From Thermoflexales bacterium (lineage in GTDB: Bacteria > Chloroflexota > Anaerolineae > Fen-1058), in assembly GCA_017999195.1 (NCBI GenBank), contig JAGOBP010000287.1:1-5805 (forward strand): a stretch of DNA of 5,805 nt, in the 5' to 3' direction. Below are positions 5,658 to 5,805 of the stretch, piece after piece. Numbering within the stretch: position 1 is the first letter of the stretch; each line of letters opens with the position of its first letter. Below the pieces are notes generated by a model that worked only from the letters and a program-made list of their open reading frames with translations, did not search any database and was not told where the DNA came from. A program made the position numbers and the translations under genes.

Positions 5658-5805
5658 GTGTCACAATCTAAATTGGCGGTTCCGCGTTTTTTTCGTAGTC
5701 TTAGAGTCAAGATGGCCCTGGGTGTGGCTTTGCCCATGTTGGTGCTGTCGCAAGCCATGCCGCTGGTACATGCCTGGCGCGAGCGCTTATTGATTGATGA
5801 GCAAG
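5658..5805 (+). CDS. N-terminus of a membrane protein, probably a sensor histidine kinase (cut by the window edge)
   Basis: From GTG 5658 the frame reads MSQSKLAVPRFFRSLRVKM, then a hydrophobic stretch ALGVALPMLVLSQAMPLVHAW (roughly residues 20-40), then RERLLIDEQ to the edge. A basic 'RSLRVKM' segment before a transmembrane helix beginning 'ALGVALPML', followed by 'RERxLL', is the usual opening of bacterial sensor kinases and related HAMP-containing receptors, where the helix leads to a periplasmic or extracellular sensor part. No catalytic domain is in the window, so the kinase call is by resemblance; a methyl-accepting receptor, a diguanylate cyclase or another membrane protein is possible. 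The start is GTG; an alternative ATG at 5712 would remove the basic segment. The gene diverges from the large exported protein gene across 190 bp and has its own promoter at 5593-5622. Confidence 0.5.
   Translation, partial: MSQSKLAVPRFFRSLRVKMALGVALPMLVLSQAMPLVHAWRERLLIDEQ

Noticed and set aside
5570..5758. Minus-strand open frame of 62 codons overlapping the divergent promoter region
   Set aside because: It covers the plus-strand promoter and the start of the probable sensor gene, with no ribosome site or recognisable sequence.

Overview
The window looks like a piece of a moderately GC-rich bacterial chromosome, most likely from the Chloroflexota (Anaerolineae/Chloroflexia side). That placement is an inference. 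It rests on the C-terminal tail of the large secreted protein (…FLPLINKE, like the 'YLPLV/FLPLI + basic residue' tails I remember on exported Chloroflexota proteins), on the secreted propeller/P-domain/Calx-beta architecture, and on the style of the neighbouring genes. No rRNA, tRNA, CRISPR array, insertion sequence or phage gene is visible.

Layout. Three genes run leftwards on the minus strand. First is a 1476-residue exported multidomain protein (5467 to 1037). Its order is signal/anchor segment, Asp-box (BNR/VPS10-like) beta-propeller, a small 'NNNGVIDPGE' beta-sandwich module, a proprotein-convertase P-domain, four Calx-beta domains of exactly 111 residues each, and the short tail. Its TGA stop overlaps the ATG of the next gene (ATGA), a 286-residue DUF2877/AllH-family protein (1040 to 180). 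After a 65-bp gap comes the first 38 codons of a DegV-family protein (114 to the left edge), which appears to have its own promoter at the end of the DUF2877 gene. On the plus strand, diverging from the large gene, the right edge holds the first 49 codons of a membrane protein with the look of a sensor-kinase N-terminus. It starts at GTG 5658 behind a near-consensus extended -10 promoter. The 190-bp divergent region carries one promoter in each direction.

How the genes fit together is not obvious. The large protein is extracellular, whereas DUF2877 and DegV proteins are cytoplasmic, so the ATGA overlap points to shared expression rather than a known pathway. No established biochemical system is complete in the window.

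Most interesting observations: (i) a 36-bp inverted-repeat element, resembling widespread 'CTGAGCGGA…GTCGAAGG' dispersed repeats, sits in frame inside the DUF2877 gene; (ii) a 228-bp nearly identical tract joins Calx-beta domains 1/2 and 2/3, with sharp edges and only synonymous differences, which suggests recent unequal crossing-over or gene conversion; (iii) the P-domain is attached to a propeller instead of a protease; (iv) the only two cysteines of the 1476-residue protein flank the P-domain. I found no clear previously undescribed system.
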